Positions 16,435 to 25,704 are shown, numbered from the stretch's first letter. The stretch: 64,000 bases of DNA from Solirubrobacteraceae bacterium (GCA_016463765.1 JAEMQS010000001.1:1-64000), one strand, 5' to 3'. Numbers and translations: made by a program. Notes: generated by a model not told the origin, from the letters alone.

Positions 16435-18387
16435 ATGCGTCGCATCGCCCTCACCATGCTGGCCCTCTGTGCGCTGCTCGTGGCCGCCCCGGCCGCCAGC
16501 GCCCAGGACTCACTTGCCCCGAAGGGCGCCCTCCCGCACTGGCTCCCCACGAAGAAGTGGGTCTACGAGCACTGGCTGCCGTTCGACGAGGGGCGCCTGT
16601 ACCGGCTGCTGGAGGCCGACCGCAAGGCGATCTGGCGGCACCTGCGCGACGACGCCGCCCATGATCTCGAGCAGCTCGGGCGCCGCCGCGGCTACACGCC
16701 CGAGCGCCTCGCCGCCGCCCTGGTCGCGCCTCGCGCCGGCAAGGTGTCCGCCGCCACCCTGCGGACCCTGCGCGCTCGCGCCTACCGCGTCCTGACGCAG
16801 GGCCACATGTCCCAGCACATCCTGTTTCACTCGCTGCACCAGCGGACGATCCCGCTCGCCGCGCCGCGACTGTTCGGGACCGCGTCGGTCGAGGAGTACC
16901 TCCAGCTGCGCCGGGCCGAGCTCAGCCCGCTGCAGATCGGCCGCCAGCACGGCCGGACCCGCACGCAGATGCAGCGTGACATCGTGGCCGCGCTGCGCGC
17001 GACCAACGCCGAGGGCGTGCGCACGGGGATGATCACGCGCAAGCAGGCGCGGATCCTGCTCGACCGCCAGCTGCGCCAGGTCCCGCGCTGGCTCGGCCAG
17101 TCGCGGTACAACGGCCCGCCGCAGACCGGGACGAAGGGCGCACAGTCCATCCCGCTGCTGCCGCCGGGCGACTACGCCAACAACCCGTCGATCAGCGCCG
17201 ACGGCGACACCGTCGTCTTCGACGCCTACCGGGCGAAGATCCCCGAGGCCAAGCGCTTCGGGGAGATCTCGGTCGTCAGCTACCAGGTGGGTGAGGGACG
17301 GCTGCTGCCGATCAGCCACCCGCTGGCGCCGTCCGGCCCGCTGGCCCCGCGCTCGGCCTACAACTCGGCGGTCTCGGGCGACGGGCGCACCGTCATCTAC
17401 GAGCAGGCCGAGGGCAACCTGAACTTCGCCAAGCGGTACTCGGAGATGCAGGTGCTCGCGCGCACCCGGCCGGCCGTCCGCGCGGCGACGAGCGTCAGCC
17501 ACCCGGCGAGCCGCCGCAAGCGCTCGCGCAGCGCCTACAACCCGTCCGTGTCCGCAGATGGCCGGTTTGTCGCATTCGAGGCGACCGACGACGGCGGCGG
17601 CACCAAGCCGTCTCGCAACGGCGTGTGGGTCCGTGACCTCGTGCGCGGGACCGACCGGCTCATCGGCGAGGGCAGCGGCGGCGCGATCTACGAGCCGCGC
17701 CTGCTCGGGGACGGCAGCGGCCTGCTCGTGACCGCGGCCGACGCGGGCTCGGACGGGCACACCCTCGTGTATCTGCGGGGCCTGACCGCCGAGAAGACCA
17801 CGCTCGTCAGCCGCGCCACTGGCGCCGACGGCACCGCGGCGACCGCGGACGCCGACCAGCCCGCCGGATCGCACGACGGGAGCATCGTCGTGTTCGCCAG
17901 CGCCGCGCCGAACCTCGGCGCCCGGGCGGGCCACGCGCGGATCTTCGTGCGCGACGTCGCCGCCGGGTCCACCACGGCGATCAGCCCGCGCGACGGGTTC
18001 GCGTTCGACCCCGCGGTGTCGGCCGACGGCCGCTTCGTCGCCTACGCGCTGCGCCGTGGCGCCTCCCCCACCCGCTCGTCGGTCTGGCTGCACGACCGGG
18101 TGACCGGGGCGACGACCCTCGTGAGCCGCCGCGCGAACGGGACCGCCGCCGACGGCTACAACGCCGAGCCCGCCGTGTCCGCGGACGGGACGCGCGTGGC
18201 GTACACCTCGACCGGCGGCACGCTGTCACGGCGCAAGGCGGCGAACCTCGCGGGCGTGTTCCTGTACGACCGCAAGACCGGCACGACGACGCTGCTCTCG
18301 ACCCACGCGCCGCTCAAGGCGAAGGCCAGCACGGCGGGCGCCGCGGCGAGGCCGACGGGCGAATACCTCTGCCCACTCGCGCCCTGA
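16435..18387 (+). CDS. Secreted seven-repeat PD40/WD40-like beta-propeller protein
   Basis: 650 aa with a clear signal peptide ([23 protein letters not shown]). Residues about 25-230 form an Arg-rich, mostly helical domain that I do not recognise. Then seven blade signatures of TolB/PD40 style occur: [78 protein letters not shown] and [13 protein letters not shown]. Seven is the number for a closed propeller. Between them, lines such as [12 protein letters not shown] and [15 protein letters not shown] repeat. It is extracytoplasmic and likely a binding scaffold; no catalytic residues are evident. It interrupts the housekeeping genes glyA and tsaC on the opposite strand. Confidence 0.82.
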   Translation: MRRIALTMLALCALLVAAPAASAQDSLAPKGALPHWLPTKKWVYEHWLPFDEGRLYRLLEADRKAIWRHLRDDAAHDLEQLGRRRGYTPERLAAALVAPRAGKVSAATLRTLRARAYRVLTQGHMSQHILFHSLHQRTIPLAAPRLFGTASVEEYLQLRRAELSPLQIGRQHGRTRTQMQRDIVAALRATNAEGVRTGMITRKQARILLDRQLRQVPRWLGQSRYNGPPQTGTKGAQSIPLLPPGDYANNPSISADGDTVVFDAYRAKIPEAKRFGEISVVSYQVGEGRLLPISHPLAPSGPLAPRSAYNSAVSGDGRTVIYEQAEGNLNFAKRYSEMQVLARTRPAVRAATSVSHPASRRKRSRSAYNPSVSADGRFVAFEATDDGGGTKPSRNGVWVRDLVRGTDRLIGEGSGGAIYEPRLLGDGSGLLVTAADAGSDGHTLVYLRGLTAEKTTLVSRATGADGTAATADADQPAGSHDGSIVVFASAAPNLGARAGHARIFVRDVAAGSTTAISPRDGFAFDPAVSADGRFVAYALRRGASPTRSSVWLHDRVTGATTLVSRRANGTAADGYNAEPAVSADGTRVAYTSTGGTLSRRKAANLAGVFLYDRKTGTTTLLSTHAPLKAKASTAGAAARPTGEYLCPLAP

Positions 18388-18403
18388 CACCCCGCCGGCG
18401 CGG

Positions 18404-18449
18404 TGAGCGTCACATCCTGGTCGCCAGAGCGACACCGATGTGACGCTCA
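18404..18449. terminator. Bidirectional terminator-like inverted repeat
   Basis: TGAGCGTCACATC and GATGTGACGCTCA form perfect 13-bp arms around a 20-nt centre. The centre itself holds a smaller stem, GTCGC-CAGA-GCGAC. It lies exactly between the convergent propeller and tsaC stops. There is no T-tract on either side, so factor-independent termination is not certain. Confidence 0.55.
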
Positions 18450-18456
18450 GCGCGGG

Positions 18457-19071
18457 TCAGGCGAGGAGCCGAGCGACGTCCTCGACGGGCACGGCCCCCT
18501 CGCGCACGATCGCGAACGCCCCGTCGTCCTCGTAGCCGCGCAGGTCGACCATCGTCGACGGGGTGCCCGGCAGCGGGCCCGCGTCGAGGACGAGATCGAC
18601 GCCGTCCCGGATGCCGGCCGGCACGTCGTCGACCGTGCGCGGGTCGGGCTCCCCCGCGAAGTTCGCGCTGCTCTGCAGCATGGGCCAGCGCACGGTGTGC
18701 AGCGCGAACGCCGCCGCGGGCAGGTCGGGCACGCGCACGCCCAGCGTCTCGGGGTCGTCGCCGCACGCCAGGCCGAACCGGCGGCCTGGGTTCGGCACGA
18801 GCACGCCGACCGGGCCGGGCAGCAGCCGCGCCATCGCCTCGCGCGTGCGCGCGCCCAGCTCCGGGACCGCGGCGAAGGCCAGCTCGAGGTCGGAGAACAT
18901 GACCGCCGACGGCTTCTCGATGTCGCGCTTCTTCAGCGCGTACAGCCGGCGGACGGCCTCCTTCTCCTGCGGGTCGCACGCCAGGCCGTAGACCGTGTCC
19001 GACGGGAACACGGCGACCCCGCCGACGCGCAGGCAGCGGGCGAAGGTCTCGGCGGTCGCGGCGTCGATCAT
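18457..19071 (-). CDS. tsaC: L-threonylcarbamoyladenylate synthase (TsaC/Sua5/YwlC)
   Basis: 204 aa. The YrdC domain makes threonylcarbamoyl-AMP for tRNA t6A37 modification. Key features are VAVFPSDTVYGLACDP, LYALKKRDIEKPSAVMF, LLPGPVGVLVPN, LGVRVPD, the SSANFAGEPDPRTVDDV box and PSTMVDLRG. It has the length of the short TsaC type without the C-terminal Sua5 domain. It lies 4 bp after prmC in the prfA-prmC-tsaC operon, the standard actinobacterial arrangement. Confidence 0.93.
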   Translation of the reverse strand: MIDAATAETFARCLRVGGVAVFPSDTVYGLACDPQEKEAVRRLYALKKRDIEKPSAVMFSDLELAFAAVPELGARTREAMARLLPGPVGVLVPNPGRRFGLACGDDPETLGVRVPDLPAAAFALHTVRWPMLQSSANFAGEPDPRTVDDVPAGIRDGVDLVLDAGPLPGTPSTMVDLRGYEDDGAFAIVREGAVPVEDVARLLA

Positions 19072-19075
19072 CGCC

Positions 19076-19915
19076 CTAGGTACGACCGACGACCACCCGG
19101 GGGATGCCCGCGAGGTCCGGGCGCGCCTCGGTCGACGTCAGGCCCGCCTCGCGCATGAGCGCCTCGACGGCCGCCGCCTGCCCCGCGCCCACCTCGACGG
19201 CGACGAGCGGCACGACTGCCGCCGCCTGCGGGATGAGGCGCCGGTAGACATCCAGGCCGTCGGCCCCCGCGAACAGCGCGCCGGGCGGCTCGTGGTCGCG
19301 CACGTCGGCAGGCAGCCCGGCGCGGTCCCCGTCGGGGATGTACGGCGGGTTCGAGAGCACGGCGTCGAACGCGGCGCCGGCCACCGCGTCGAGCAGGTCG
19401 CCGGCGGCGAACGACACGTCGAGGCCGAGCCGCGCGGCGTTCTCGCGCGCGAGCGCCAGAGCGCCCTCGTCGACATCGGTGGCGGTCACACGGAGATCGG
19501 GCCGCTCGTCGGCGAGAGCCAGCGCGATCGCGCCGCTGCCGGTCCCCACGTCGACCACGGACGCGCCTTGCGGGAGCTCGAGCCCGACCTCGACGAGCAG
19601 TTCGGTCTCCGGCCGCGGGATCAGCCCGCGCGGGTCGACCGCGAGGTCCAGTCGCCGGAACCCGCGCGTCCCGATGAGGTACGCGACCGGTGCATGCTCG
19701 ACGGCCCGGCGGCGCACCAGCGACTGGTACTCCCGGATCTGCGGCCCGGCGACCTCGTGCCCGGGATCGAGGAACAGCGCCTCGCGCCGCACGCCCAGCA
19801 CATGGGCCAGCAGCAGCTCGGCATCGAGGCGCGGGGTCTCGGACCCGGACGCCTTGATCGCGACGCCGGCGGAGTCCAGCGCGTCACGCACCGGAACGCC
19901 GGAGGCGATCGTCAC
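19076..19915 (-). CDS. prmC: Peptide chain release factor N5-glutamine methyltransferase
   Basis: 279 aa. It methylates the Gln of the GGQ motif in release factors using SAM. The N-terminal helical domain has PRLDAELLLAHVLG. The methyltransferase domain has PRPETELLVE, VVDVGTGSGAIALALA and the substrate-binding NPPY motif in VLSNPPYIPDGD. The ORF track fuses it with out-of-frame prfA sequence. The real start is GTG 19915, which overlaps the prfA stop as GTGA. Its substrate, the prfA product, is encoded immediately upstream. Confidence 0.95.
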   Translation of the reverse strand: MTIASGVPVRDALDSAGVAIKASGSETPRLDAELLLAHVLGVRREALFLDPGHEVAGPQIREYQSLVRRRAVEHAPVAYLIGTRGFRRLDLAVDPRGLIPRPETELLVEVGLELPQGASVVDVGTGSGAIALALADERPDLRVTATDVDEGALALARENAARLGLDVSFAAGDLLDAVAGAAFDAVLSNPPYIPDGDRAGLPADVRDHEPPGALFAGADGLDVYRRLIPQAAAVVPLVAVEVGAGQAAAVEALMREAGLTSTEARPDLAGIPRVVVGRT

Positions 19916-20967
19916 GGCGTGCCTCCGACGGCCTGCGCCTGGAGCGCGCGGCGTTTCTCGTCGGCCTGCAGCGCGCCGCTGAACTCCTCGAGCTGCCCGT
20001 CGAGGACCTCGTCGAGGTTGTGCTGCGTGAGCTTGATGCGGTGATCGGTGACCCGGCGCTCGCCGTAGTTGTACGTCCGGATCTTCTCCGCGCGCTCGCC
20101 CGTGCCGACCTGCGAGCGGCGGTCCGCCGCCAGCTCGGCCTGCTGCTCGGCCAGCGCACGCTCGTACAGCCGCGCGCGCAGCACGCGCATGGCCTTCTCG
20201 CGGTTCTGCAGCTGGGACTTCTCGTCCTGCATCGCGACCTGGACGCCGGTCGGCTTGTGCGTGATGCGCACCGCGGAGTCCGTCGTGTTCACCGACTGGC
20301 CGCCAGGGCCGCCCGAGCGGTAGACGTCGATCTGCAGGTCGTTCTGGTCGATGTGGATGTCGACGTCCTCGGCCTCCGGGAGCACCGCGACCGTGCAGGT
20401 CGACGTGTGGATCCGGCCCTGGGACTCCGTCGCGGGCACGCGCTGGACGCGGTGCGTGCCGCCCTCGAACTTGAAGATGGAGAACGCGCCGTCGCCCTTG
20501 ATCGCAAAGGTGTACTTGCCGTCGCCGGCTTCCAGGGGCTCGGTGCTGAAGCCCCGGCGCTCGGCGTACTTCGTGAGCATCCGGTAGACGTCGCCGGCCC
20601 ACAGCCCGGCCTCCTCACCGCCGGCGCCACCCTGGATCTCGACGATGACGTTCTTGTCGTCGTTGGGGTCGCGCTCGACCATGGCGAGGCGGATCTCCTC
20701 CTCCAGGCGCTCGATCTCCTCCCGCGCGCGGGCGAGCATCTCGCGGACCTCGGGATCCTCGTCCTCCTCGAGCAGCTCGCGGGCGCCGGCCTCGTCGTCG
20801 GTCGCCCGGCGCCACTCCTCGGCGAACTTCGCCGCCGCCTCGAGGTGGCTGTACTCGCGGCGGACCTCCGCGTAGCGCTTGCGGTCGCCGATCACCTCGG
20901 GATCGGTGATCTGCTGGGAGAGCTCGGCGAACCGGGCTTCGATCTGGGAGACGAGCTGCTCGATCAC
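19912..20967 (-). CDS. prfA: Peptide chain release factor 1
   Basis: 351 aa. It terminates translation at UAA and UAG. The GGQ loop is present (YRSGGPGGQSVNTTDSAVRITH), preceded by EIQGGAGGEEAGLWAGDVYRML and THRVQRVPATESQGRIHTS. The C-terminal YNYGERRVTDHRIKLTQHNLDEVLDG is typical of RF1. I start at GTG 20967 (VIEQLVSQIEARF) because the family begins there and a TACGCT box sits 8 nt upstream. The ORF-track extension crosses the promoter of the divergent GGDEF-EAL gene. Confidence 0.97.
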   Translation of the reverse strand: MIEQLVSQIEARFAELSQQITDPEVIGDRKRYAEVRREYSHLEAAAKFAEEWRRATDDEAGARELLEEDEDPEVREMLARAREEIERLEEEIRLAMVERDPNDDKNVIVEIQGGAGGEEAGLWAGDVYRMLTKYAERRGFSTEPLEAGDGKYTFAIKGDGAFSIFKFEGGTHRVQRVPATESQGRIHTSTCTVAVLPEAEDVDIHIDQNDLQIDVYRSGGPGGQSVNTTDSAVRITHKPTGVQVAMQDEKSQLQNREKAMRVLRARLYERALAEQQAELAADRRSQVGTGERAEKIRTYNYGERRVTDHRIKLTQHNLDEVLDGQLEEFSGALQADEKRRALQAQAVGGTP

Positions 20968-20975
20968 CGCCGGGC

Positions 20976-20981
20976 AGCGTA
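20976..20981 (-). promoter_or_regulatory. -10 box (TACGCT) for the prfA-prmC-tsaC operon
   Basis: TACGCT ends 8 nt before the prfA GTG with no ribosome-binding site between, so a leaderless operon mRNA is likely. Confidence 0.5.
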
Positions 20982-21047
20982 GCGCCGCCGCGACCACGGC
21001 CCGTGAACAGCAGCGTTCATACGACACACCATCTTTGTGACATCTGG

Positions 21048-21053
21048 TACGGT
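21048..21053 (+). promoter_or_regulatory. -10 box (TACGGT) for the GGDEF-EAL gene
   Basis: TACGGT is followed by 9 nt and the ATG at 21063. It supports that start over the upstream GTG at 21003, which would precede the promoter. Confidence 0.45.
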
Positions 21054-21062
21054 CGCGCCGGG

Positions 21063-23396
21063 ATGAGGAGGGCCGCAAAGTCAGGACGACTGGGCGGGCG
21101 TGTGGGCGCGTGGTCGCAGTGGCTGCCGCTCATCGCTGCAGCGCTGGTCATCGTCGTCATGGTCTCCGTGGCGGAGAGCGCGCGCCTGGACGCGGACCGC
21201 CACCGTCGCGGCGAGGTCGAGCTCGAGCGGTTCCGCAACGCCGCGGAGCGCTTCTCCGCCCTGCGGTGGGAGGGCCGGGCGCGTGAGGAGCTCACGGCGG
21301 ACATGGTCGTCTCGGCGACGTCGGCGGTCCTCGAGCTGCAGCGCGCCGGGACCGCCCTGGCCGACGGCGGCGTGCCGGTCGCCACGCAGAACGCCCTGCG
21401 CCGCGACGCCGCGCGGCTCATCGACGCCGGGCGCAACGCCACGGCCGGCGTCCAGCGCGGCGACCTGGAGAGCACCGACCGCTACGAGCAGACCGTCTTC
21501 ACCCCGCGGATCGAGCGCCTCGAGCGGCGACTGAACGCCGCGATCGACGCGCAGCGGGCGTCGATCGACAGCGCGCTGCGCCGGACCCGGCTGCTGTTCA
21601 TCGGCTCCCTCGTGGTCGGCCTGCTGACCATCCTGGCGCTCACCCTGCGCTTCGAGCGCCTGCGCCGCCGCCAGATGCTGACCGAGCGCGAACGCGCGGT
21701 GGAGCGCCGCGGCGAGGACCGCCTGCGCGCGCTCATCCGCCACAGCAGCGACCTCGTCACCGTCATCGGACCCGACGCGCTCGTGCGCTGGCAGTCCGAG
21801 TCCATGCGTCACGTCCTGGGCCACGACGCCGACCCGCTCGTCGGCGCCCCGCTCACCGACCTCGTCCATCCCGAGGACGTCCCGCTCGCCCAGGCGTTCT
21901 TCGCCGCCGCGGCCGAGCGCCTCGGCCCGGCCGGCGCGATCAACCTGCGGCTGCGCGACGCGTCCGGGGCCTGGCGCAGCGTCGAGATCGTGGCCGAGAA
22001 CCGCATGGACGACCCGGGCGTCGACGGCATCCTGCTGAACATCCGCGACGTCTCCGACCGCCTCGCCCTCGAGGACCAGCTGCGCCACCAGGCGTTCCAC
22101 GACGGCCTCACCGGCCTGGCGAACCGCACGCTCTTCGAAGACCGCCTGCTCCACGCGCTGCAGGCCGCGCGGCGCACCGGGAGCCTCACCGCCGTCCTGT
22201 TCCTCGACCTCGACGACTTCAAGACCATCAACGACAGCCTCGGGCACGTCACCGGCGACGCCGTGCTGCGCGAGGTGGCCGAGCGCGTCGGCCGCTGCCT
22301 GCGCGCGGCCGACACGGCGGCCCGGCTCGGCGGCGACGAGTTCGCCGTCCTGCTCGAGCACGTCGGCGACGAGCAGGAGGCGCTCATGGTCGCCCGGCGC
22401 CTGCTCACCGAGTTGCAGCCTCCCGTTGTGGTCGACGGGCGCGAGCTCGGGGTGGCGGGCAGCGTGGGTGTCGCCTTCGCGCACGAGGGCGCGACCGTCG
22501 ACGAGCTCCTGCGCAACGCCGACGCCGCGATGTACGCCGCGAAGGCCAACGGCAAGCAGACCGTCGAGGTGTTCCGCGACGCCATGCACCGCGCGGCCCT
22601 CGAGCGCCTCGAGCTCACCGGTGAGCTCCAGCGCGCCATCGGGGCTGAGGAGTTCGAGCTGGACTTCCAGCCGATCGTCGAGCTCCAGGGCGCCCGCATC
22701 GTCGGCTGCGAGGCGCTCGTGCGCTGGGGCCATCCCCGGCGCGGGCGGCTGGCCCCGGACGAGTTCATCGGCGTCGCCGAGGAGACGGGGCTCATCGTCC
22801 CCCTCGGCGCCTGGATCCTGCGCGCGGCCTGCGTGCAGATGGTCCGCTGGCAGACCGCGGGCATCGCGGACGGCATGGCGTCGATCAGCGTCAACGTCTC
22901 GACCCGACAGCTGCGCGACCCGGGCTTCCCCGCCGAGGTGCGCACCGCGCTGACCACCACCGGGCTGGACCCCGCGTGCCTGACGCTGGAGATCACCGAG
23001 AGCCTCCTGGTCGACGACCGCGTGCTCATCCTCCAGCAGCTGTCCCAGCTCAAGGCGCTCGGGCTGCGCCTCGCCGTCGACGACTTCGGCACCGGCTACT
23101 CGGTCCTCTCCTACCTCCAGCAGTTCCCGATCGACGTGCTCAAGATCGACAAGTCGTTCGTCGCCGGGATCGAGATCGCCCCGGACCGCGCGAAGCTCGT
23201 GCGCGGCATCGTGGAGCTGGGCGAGAGCCTGAACCTGCAGATCGTGGCCGAGGGCATCGAGCGCGCCGAGCAGGCGGCGCAGCTGCGCGCGATGCACGGG
23301 CCACTCGGCCAGGGGTTCCTGTACTCGCGGCCGCTGAGTCCCGAGGCGATGACCGCGCTCCTGCGCCGCGGGCTGCCGGTGCCGGTCGCGTCGTAG
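21063..23396 (+). CDS. Membrane PAS-GGDEF-EAL protein (dual cyclic-di-GMP enzyme)
   Basis: 777 aa. TM1 (WLPLIAAALVIVVMVSVAES) and TM2 (LLFIGSLVVGLLTILALTL) frame a roughly 130-residue extracytoplasmic helical sensor. A PAS domain follows (LIRHSSDLVTVIGPD...IRDVSDR). The GGDEF domain is canonical: FLDLDDFKTINDSLGH, RLGGDEFAVLLE, with the inhibitory RAAD five residues before GGDEF. The EAL domain keeps all expected catalytic segments: GCEALVRWGHP, SVNVSTRQL, LEITESLL, VDDFGTGYS, KIDKSFV, VAEGIE and QGFLYSRPL. It could both make and degrade c-di-GMP. It is divergent from prfA. Confidence 0.93.
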   Translation: MRRAAKSGRLGGRVGAWSQWLPLIAAALVIVVMVSVAESARLDADRHRRGEVELERFRNAAERFSALRWEGRAREELTADMVVSATSAVLELQRAGTALADGGVPVATQNALRRDAARLIDAGRNATAGVQRGDLESTDRYEQTVFTPRIERLERRLNAAIDAQRASIDSALRRTRLLFIGSLVVGLLTILALTLRFERLRRRQMLTERERAVERRGEDRLRALIRHSSDLVTVIGPDALVRWQSESMRHVLGHDADPLVGAPLTDLVHPEDVPLAQAFFAAAAERLGPAGAINLRLRDASGAWRSVEIVAENRMDDPGVDGILLNIRDVSDRLALEDQLRHQAFHDGLTGLANRTLFEDRLLHALQAARRTGSLTAVLFLDLDDFKTINDSLGHVTGDAVLREVAERVGRCLRAADTAARLGGDEFAVLLEHVGDEQEALMVARRLLTELQPPVVVDGRELGVAGSVGVAFAHEGATVDELLRNADAAMYAAKANGKQTVEVFRDAMHRAALERLELTGELQRAIGAEEFELDFQPIVELQGARIVGCEALVRWGHPRRGRLAPDEFIGVAEETGLIVPLGAWILRAACVQMVRWQTAGIADGMASISVNVSTRQLRDPGFPAEVRTALTTTGLDPACLTLEITESLLVDDRVLILQQLSQLKALGLRLAVDDFGTGYSVLSYLQQFPIDVLKIDKSFVAGIEIAPDRAKLVRGIVELGESLNLQIVAEGIERAEQAAQLRAMHGPLGQGFLYSRPLSPEAMTALLRRGLPVPVAS

Positions 23397-23404
23397 CCGG
23401 TTCG

Positions 23405-23410
23405 TAGGAT
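23405..23410 (+). promoter_or_regulatory. -10 box (TAGGAT) deciding the start of the next gene
   Basis: TAGGAT is followed by 7 nt and GTG at 23418. The ORF-track ATG at 23409 lies inside this box, so the GTG is preferred. Confidence 0.5.
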
Positions 23411-23417
23411 GCGCGGG

Positions 23418-24437
23418 GTGCGCCGCGCCCTGCTCGCCCTCGTCGCCGTCCTCGTGCTCGGCGCCGCCGGGCTCGCCGCCTACGTCGTCAGCCGTGACGA
23501 CGGCGCCGAGGTCAGCCCCGAGCAGCGCCTCCCGGAGACCACCGCCGAGCGCCCGCCGTTCGAGACCGGCGTGCAGGCCGGCGCCCTCCAGCGCGACGTC
23601 ACGATCTCCGCGCGCCTGGGCGCCCCCGTCGCTCGCGTGGAGTGGGCCGTCGGCACGCCGGTCGCCGACCTGCGCCCGATCGTCGCCGCGTACGCGCGGC
23701 GGGGCATCAGGGTGCAGCCGCTCGCGGGCTTCGAGGGCCGGCTGCCGTCTCCCCGCGAGGTGGAGAACCTGGGGTCATGGGCACGAGCCCTCGGCCGGGA
23801 CGGGGCGATGTGGCGCAACCTCGATCCGGACCTGGCGGTCCGCGCCATCGAGTTCGGCAACGAGACCTCGTTTGCCTACCAGGGCACGCAGAAGCGCGGG
23901 GGCGAATACGCGCGGCTGGCGCGCGCCGCGAGCATCGAGATCCGCGGCACGGGCGTCGGCCTCTACATCCAGGCCGACGACGCCAACCAGGTCGACGGCT
24001 GGATCAACCAGATGTACGACGCCGTCCCCGACCTGCACGACTACGCCGCCGCGTGGATCGTCCACCCGTACGGCGATCAGTGGCGCCGGCGGCTGGACTG
24101 GGCGATCGCCCGGCTGGCGGAGAACGACTCGCCGCGGATCCCGATCGCGATCACGGAGTACGGGATCGCCAACGACGGCGGGCGCTGCCTGGACAAGAAC
24201 TACGGGTGGCCGCTGTGCCTGACGTCCGCGCAGGCGGCGGACATCCTGACCCGCGTCGCGCGCGAGATGCGCGCCGACTACCCACGGATCACGCAGTTCA
24301 TCCTCTACAACAACCACGACCTGCGCCCGCCGGGGACGAACGCCGACGCGGAGAACTACTTCGGCGCCCGGCGGAGAGACGGCTCGTCCAAGGGCGCCTT
24401 CACCGACGCCGCCGAGCGCCTCATGGCGCAGCGCTGA
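23418..24437 (+). CDS. Membrane-anchored or secreted TIM-barrel GH-like protein
   Basis: About 339 aa. The N-terminal hydrophobic segment ALLALVAVLVLGAAGLAAYVVS looks like a signal anchor. The rest resembles a (beta/alpha)8 glycoside hydrolase: AIEFGNETSF (Asn-Glu pair, candidate acid/base), AWIVHPYG, and IPIAITEYGIAND (candidate nucleophile Glu), ending with FILYNNHD. The GH family and substrate are not identifiable by eye. It is of the same type as the protein at 10261-11169, with low direct identity. It is convergent with the DUF1385 gene, 6 bp apart. Confidence 0.7.
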   Translation: MRRALLALVAVLVLGAAGLAAYVVSRDDGAEVSPEQRLPETTAERPPFETGVQAGALQRDVTISARLGAPVARVEWAVGTPVADLRPIVAAYARRGIRVQPLAGFEGRLPSPREVENLGSWARALGRDGAMWRNLDPDLAVRAIEFGNETSFAYQGTQKRGGEYARLARAASIEIRGTGVGLYIQADDANQVDGWINQMYDAVPDLHDYAAAWIVHPYGDQWRRRLDWAIARLAENDSPRIPIAITEYGIANDGGRCLDKNYGWPLCLTSAQAADILTRVAREMRADYPRITQFILYNNHDLRPPGTNADAENYFGARRRDGSSKGAFTDAAERLMAQR

Positions 24438-24443
24438 GCCCGT

Positions 24444-25454
24444 CTACGCGGCGACTTCGATGCCGGCGCGCTCGGCCTCGCTCGCCGCACCGGGCTCTTC
24501 GACCTCGAGCACCGACTGGAGCGCCGCGATCGCGACGGCCAGCTGCGCGGGCTCGGGCTCGCGCGTCGTGAGCCGCTGGAGCTGCAGGCCGGGCCACATC
24601 AGCACCCGCGCCCAGCGGTGGCGGCGGTTGCGTCCCAGCGCCTTGATGATCTCGAACGCGATGCCCGCGATGAGCGGGATCCCGACGATGCGCGACAGCA
24701 GCAGCCAGTGCCACTCGGGCTGGCCGAGCGGCGCAAAGACGAACACCGACACGATCATCACGATGAGCAGGAAGCTCGTCCCGCAGCGCGGGTGCAGCCG
24801 GCTGAAGCGCTGGGCGTTCTCCGGCGTCAGGTCCAGTCCGGACTCGTAACAGGAGATCGTCTTGTGCTCCGCGCCGTGGTACTGGAAGACCCGGTGCAGG
24901 TGGCTCAGGCGCGACACCGCCCAGATGTAGGTGAGGAACACCGCGACCCGGATGAGCTTCTCGACGACGACGAACGCGACGGAGTTCGGGACCACGTCGC
25001 CGAGAAGGTTCGCGAGCGTGACGGGCAGCAGGAAGAAGAGGCCGACCGCGAGCGCGAGGGCGAAGATCACGGTGCCGACCCAGGTCGCGCGCGAGATCGG
25101 CTCCTCGTCCTCGGCCAGCTGCGCGTTCGCGGCGATGTTCAGGGCCCGCAGGCCGATCGCCAGCGACTCCCAGAGTGCGATGGCGCCCCGGATGACCGGC
25201 CAGCGCAGCACGCGGTGGCGCTGCAGCACGGAGGTCAGCGGGAAGCGCTCGACGGCGATGTCGCCCAGCGCGGCCTCGCCGGCCTCCATCGGCCGTCCGG
25301 CCGCGAGCTGCTCGGCCGACGGACGCCGCACGGCGACCGCCCAGTGGCCGGTGCCGCGCATCATCACGCCCTCGAGGACGGCCTGGCCGCCCACGGGGGC
25401 GTCACGGGACGCGACGAGCGTCCCGTCGGAGAGCTGCTGCACCTGGTCGGACAT
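24444..25454 (-). CDS. DUF1385 (YqhQ-like) integral membrane protein
   Basis: 336 aa. The family hallmark VGGQAVLEGVMMRG is near the N-terminus, and LHRVFQYHGAEHKTISCYESGLDLTPENAQRFSRLHPRCGTSFLL is diagnostic. About four or five TM segments are visible. Its biochemical function is unknown to me. In many Gram-positive genomes it lies between rpmE and prfA/prmC, exactly the neighbourhood here, with rpmE 30 bp upstream. Here prfA is about 4.5 kb further on, separated by two plus-strand genes. Confidence 0.9.
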   Translation of the reverse strand: MSDQVQQLSDGTLVASRDAPVGGQAVLEGVMMRGTGHWAVAVRRPSAEQLAAGRPMEAGEAALGDIAVERFPLTSVLQRHRVLRWPVIRGAIALWESLAIGLRALNIAANAQLAEDEEPISRATWVGTVIFALALAVGLFFLLPVTLANLLGDVVPNSVAFVVVEKLIRVAVFLTYIWAVSRLSHLHRVFQYHGAEHKTISCYESGLDLTPENAQRFSRLHPRCGTSFLLIVMIVSVFVFAPLGQPEWHWLLLSRIVGIPLIAGIAFEIIKALGRNRRHRWARVLMWPGLQLQRLTTREPEPAQLAVAIAALQSVLEVEEPGAASEAERAGIEVAA

Positions 25455-25484
25455 CGCTGTCCCCAGGTGCTCGGCCGCCCGGCG

Positions 25485-25694
25485 CTAGGACTGAGCGCGC
25501 TTGGCGGCGCGGCGCTTGAAGCGCTCGACGCGGCCGCCGGTGTCGACCAGCTTCTGCTTGCCCGTGTAGAACGGGTGGCAGTTCGAGCAGATCTCGACGT
25601 TCAGCGACGGCGTGGTGGAACGAGTCTCGAACTCGTTGCCGCACGTGCAGCGCACATGCGCGACGATGTACTCGGGGTGAATGCCGGTCTTCAT
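25485..25694 (-). CDS. rpmE: 50S ribosomal protein L31, zinc-binding type
   Basis: 69 aa. It begins [27 protein letters not shown] and has [30 protein letters not shown]. Cysteines at 16, 18, 36 and 39 make the zinc site of the C+ form. The ORF track shows only a longer ORF extended upstream through the promoter. Downstream lies DUF1385. A TACACT box is 10 nt before the ATG. Confidence 0.97.
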   Translation of the reverse strand: MKTGIHPEYIVAHVRCTCGNEFETRSTTPSLNVEICSNCHPFYTGKQKLVDTGGRVERFKRRAAKRAQS

Positions 25695-25704
25695 GGTCTG
25701 AACC

